DNA from: Cyclobacteriaceae bacterium
GTDB lineage: Bacteria; Bacteroidota; Bacteroidia; Cytophagales; Cyclobacteriaceae
Length of the DNA: 7,079 bases
NCBI GenBank assembly: GCA_029861825.1
Contig: JAOTYN010000221.1
Location: 1-7,079, forward strand
Direction of reading: 5' to 3'
The notes under the pieces are model-generated. The model saw only the letters and a program-made list of their open reading frames with translations. It was not told the origin of the DNA and did not search any database. This document shows positions 5,672-7,079 of this stretch, piece by piece. Position 1 is the stretch's first letter, and each line of letters begins with the position of its first letter. Position numbers and translations under genes: made by a program.

Positions 5672-7079
5672 ATGCTTTAGCTGAAGTGGTTTGGTAAGCT
5701 CCTCCTAGATATTCGCACTTTTTCAGATATTTCATTCCAGTAAAAGGTACAGGGTTTTTGTGATAATTATAGGCTTCTTTCAGCGTTTTAGTATAGTTAT
5801 TATCACCCATGCTTAAGTCCACATCAATCATGGTAAGTTGGCAGGGGTGCTCATATCCACAACTGTGAGTGATTTCCAGTATTTCTTTTCTCAAGGTCGT
5901 GACATAGTTGTAAAACCGATCGGCTTTGTAAGGGACATTTATACCGCTTTGCAGCCATTTGTTCTGGGTGGCTACTCCCGAAGGGCAACGATTGGTATGA
6001 CAAATCTGTGCCTGGATACAGCCGATGGACATCATAGCTTCCCGGGCCACATTGATCACATCCGCACCCATGGCAAAAGCCATCATGGAATGAGCGGGCA
6101 AACCCAATTTGCCAGAGGCGCAAAGCACCAAATTATTCAACACGTCATGTTCTTTTAAAAGCTTATAAACATCGGTAAAGGCGTAGGGCAGAGGGAGTGC
6201 TACATGATCTGCAAAAGAGGGAGGTGCTGCTCCGGTGCCACCTTCACCTCCATCAACGGTAATGAAGTCAGGACCCCTGCCGGTATTTTTCATAATTAGT
6301 GCCAGCTCTTCCCACATCTCCATTTTACCTACTGCTGATTTGATGCCTACCGGGAGTCCGGTATGCTCAGCAATGTCCTCAATGAAATCCACCAGTTCGG
6401 GAATGGTGCTGAAGGCGGTATGATTGGCGGGAGATAAAACGTCCTTACCCATGGGCAAATGACGGATGTTAGCGATTTCGCGAGTGATCTTTTTGGCGGG
6501 CAGCACACCTCCTTTACCGGGCTTTGCTCCCTGGGAGAGTTTTACTTCAATAGCCCGGATAAATGTGTTGTCCTCCACTAATTTTACCAAGCGATCCATG
6601 CTGAAATTACCGTGTTCATCTCTAATCCCAAAATATCCCGTACCAAAGTGAAACACCACGTCCGCACCATGCGAATGATACGGTGACAAGCCACCCTCAC
6701 CCGTATTGTGATAGCAGTGGGCTTTGAGAGCGCCTTGATTTAAGGAGGCCACTGCCCGGGCCGATAGCGACCCGAAGCTCATCGCACTTACGTTAATAAT
6801 ACTAGAGGGGCGAAAAGGTCTGCGCCTACGGCCTGCGCCCATTACCTTGGCGCAAGGGCAGAAGGAGGGATCCAGTTGATTGGGGTGTCCTTGTGGAACA
6901 GCATAGGGGATCATAGTGGGGTTGATAAATACAAATCCCGGCATATGCTGGTCTTGATCCGTACCAAATCCCTGATAATTGTTCTCCTGCTTGGATGAAG
7001 CATAGATCCAGGATCGCTGTCGGCGGTTGAATGGAAGTTCTTCCCTGTTGTTAGCTACAATATATTGTCTCAGTTCCGG
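5670..7079 (-). CDS. FMN-binding glutamate synthase family protein (N-terminus beyond window)
   Basis: The frame is open to the right edge, giving 469 visible residues; the true start lies outside. An internal ATG at 6944 is not the start, because the 45 residues before it (ELRQYIVANNREELPFNRRQR, shortened here to its first part, ELRQYIVANN) match the family. This is the FMN/alpha-subunit synthase domain of glutamate synthase, seen without the glutaminase domain. Visible landmarks, in fragment numbering, are SQGAKPGKGG (182-191), the phosphate/FMN region TVDGGEGGTGAAPPS (274-288), and CIQAQICHTNRCP, whose Cys354, 360 and 365 have the C-x5-C-x4-C spacing of the GltS 3Fe-4S cluster. Relatives such as B. 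subtilis YerD are about 500-540 residues, so perhaps 40-70 are missing. Known GltS makes glutamate from 2-oxoglutarate and ammonia using reduced ferredoxin or NADPH; stand-alone members are poorly characterised. It is the first visible gene of the operon with the K+ channel and DUF427. Confidence 0.95.
   Translation of the reverse strand, partial: PELRQYIVANNREELPFNRRQRSWIYASSKQENNYQGFGTDQDQHMPGFVFINPTMIPYAVPQGHPNQLDPSFCPCAKVMGAGRRRRPFRPSSIINVSAMSFGSLSARAVASLNQGALKAHCYHNTGEGGLSPYHSHGADVVFHFGTGYFGIRDEHGNFSMDRLVKLVEDNTFIRAIEVKLSQGAKPGKGGVLPAKKITREIANIRHLPMGKDVLSPANHTAFSTIPELVDFIEDIAEHTGLPVGIKSAVGKMEMWEELALIMKNTGRGPDFITVDGGEGGTGAAPPSFADHVALPLPYAFTDVYKLLKEHDVLNNLVLCASGKLGLPAHSMMAFAMGADVINVAREAMMSIGCIQAQICHTNRCPSGVATQNKWLQSGINVPYKADRFYNYVTTLRKEILEITHSCGYEHPCQLTMIDVDLSMGDNNYTKTLKEAYNYHKNPVPFTGMKYLKKCEYLGGAYQTTSAKA

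Noticed and set aside
5838..6158. 106-codon plus-strand open frame and a 90-codon minus-strand frame at 5851-6123
   Set aside because: Both are alternative frames over the conserved 3Fe-4S region of the glutamate-synthase-like gene.
1..7079. CRISPR array, tRNA or rRNA, insertion sequence, phage or defence genes
   Set aside because: I looked for regular spaced repeats, cloverleaf or rRNA-like sequence, terminal inverted repeats and transposase or nuclease motifs and saw none.

Overview
The window looks like chromosomal DNA of a Bacteroidota bacterium, of Cytophagia or Flavobacteriia type. Three points suggest this: a giant two-component-regulator-propeller sensor with a Y_Y_Y domain; Shine-Dalgarno signals that are weak or absent before most starts, with AT-rich leaders; and protein wording typical of that phylum in the glutamate-synthase-like and ion-channel genes. 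The genus cannot be fixed from the sequence. Every supported gene is on the minus strand, so the biological order runs from the right end of the window to the left.

Right part (7079 to 4516) is a tight three-gene operon. It starts with an FMN/iron-sulfur glutamate-synthase-family protein whose N-terminus lies beyond the right edge. Four bases later comes a six-helix voltage-gated K+ channel with a C-terminal zinc ribbon. One base later comes a complete 93-residue DUF427 protein.

Middle part (4515 to 2802) holds a probable 62-residue membrane-anchored small protein, then a palindrome-rich 131-base gap with a perfect 16-bp palindrome, then a CPA1/NhaP-type Na+(K+)/H+ antiporter of 425 residues.

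Left part (2801 to 1) holds a 194-base gap with a tentative promoter, then 869 uninterrupted codons of a periplasmic propeller sensor. It has a signal peptide, about 14 propeller blades, a Y_Y_Y domain, one transmembrane helix and the start of a coiled coil. Its cytoplasmic output domain, most likely a histidine kinase, lies beyond the left edge.

Taken together, a K+ channel, a cation/proton antiporter and an enzyme related to glutamate synthesis fit an ion or osmotic homeostasis theme, since K+ and glutamate are paired osmolytes in many bacteria. That link is inference from adjacency. I see no RNA genes, CRISPR, insertion sequences, phage genes or defence genes. No clearly novel system is visible; the most interesting points are the zinc-ribbon K+ channel, its tight operon with the glutamate-synthase-like gene and DUF427, and the palindrome before the antiporter.
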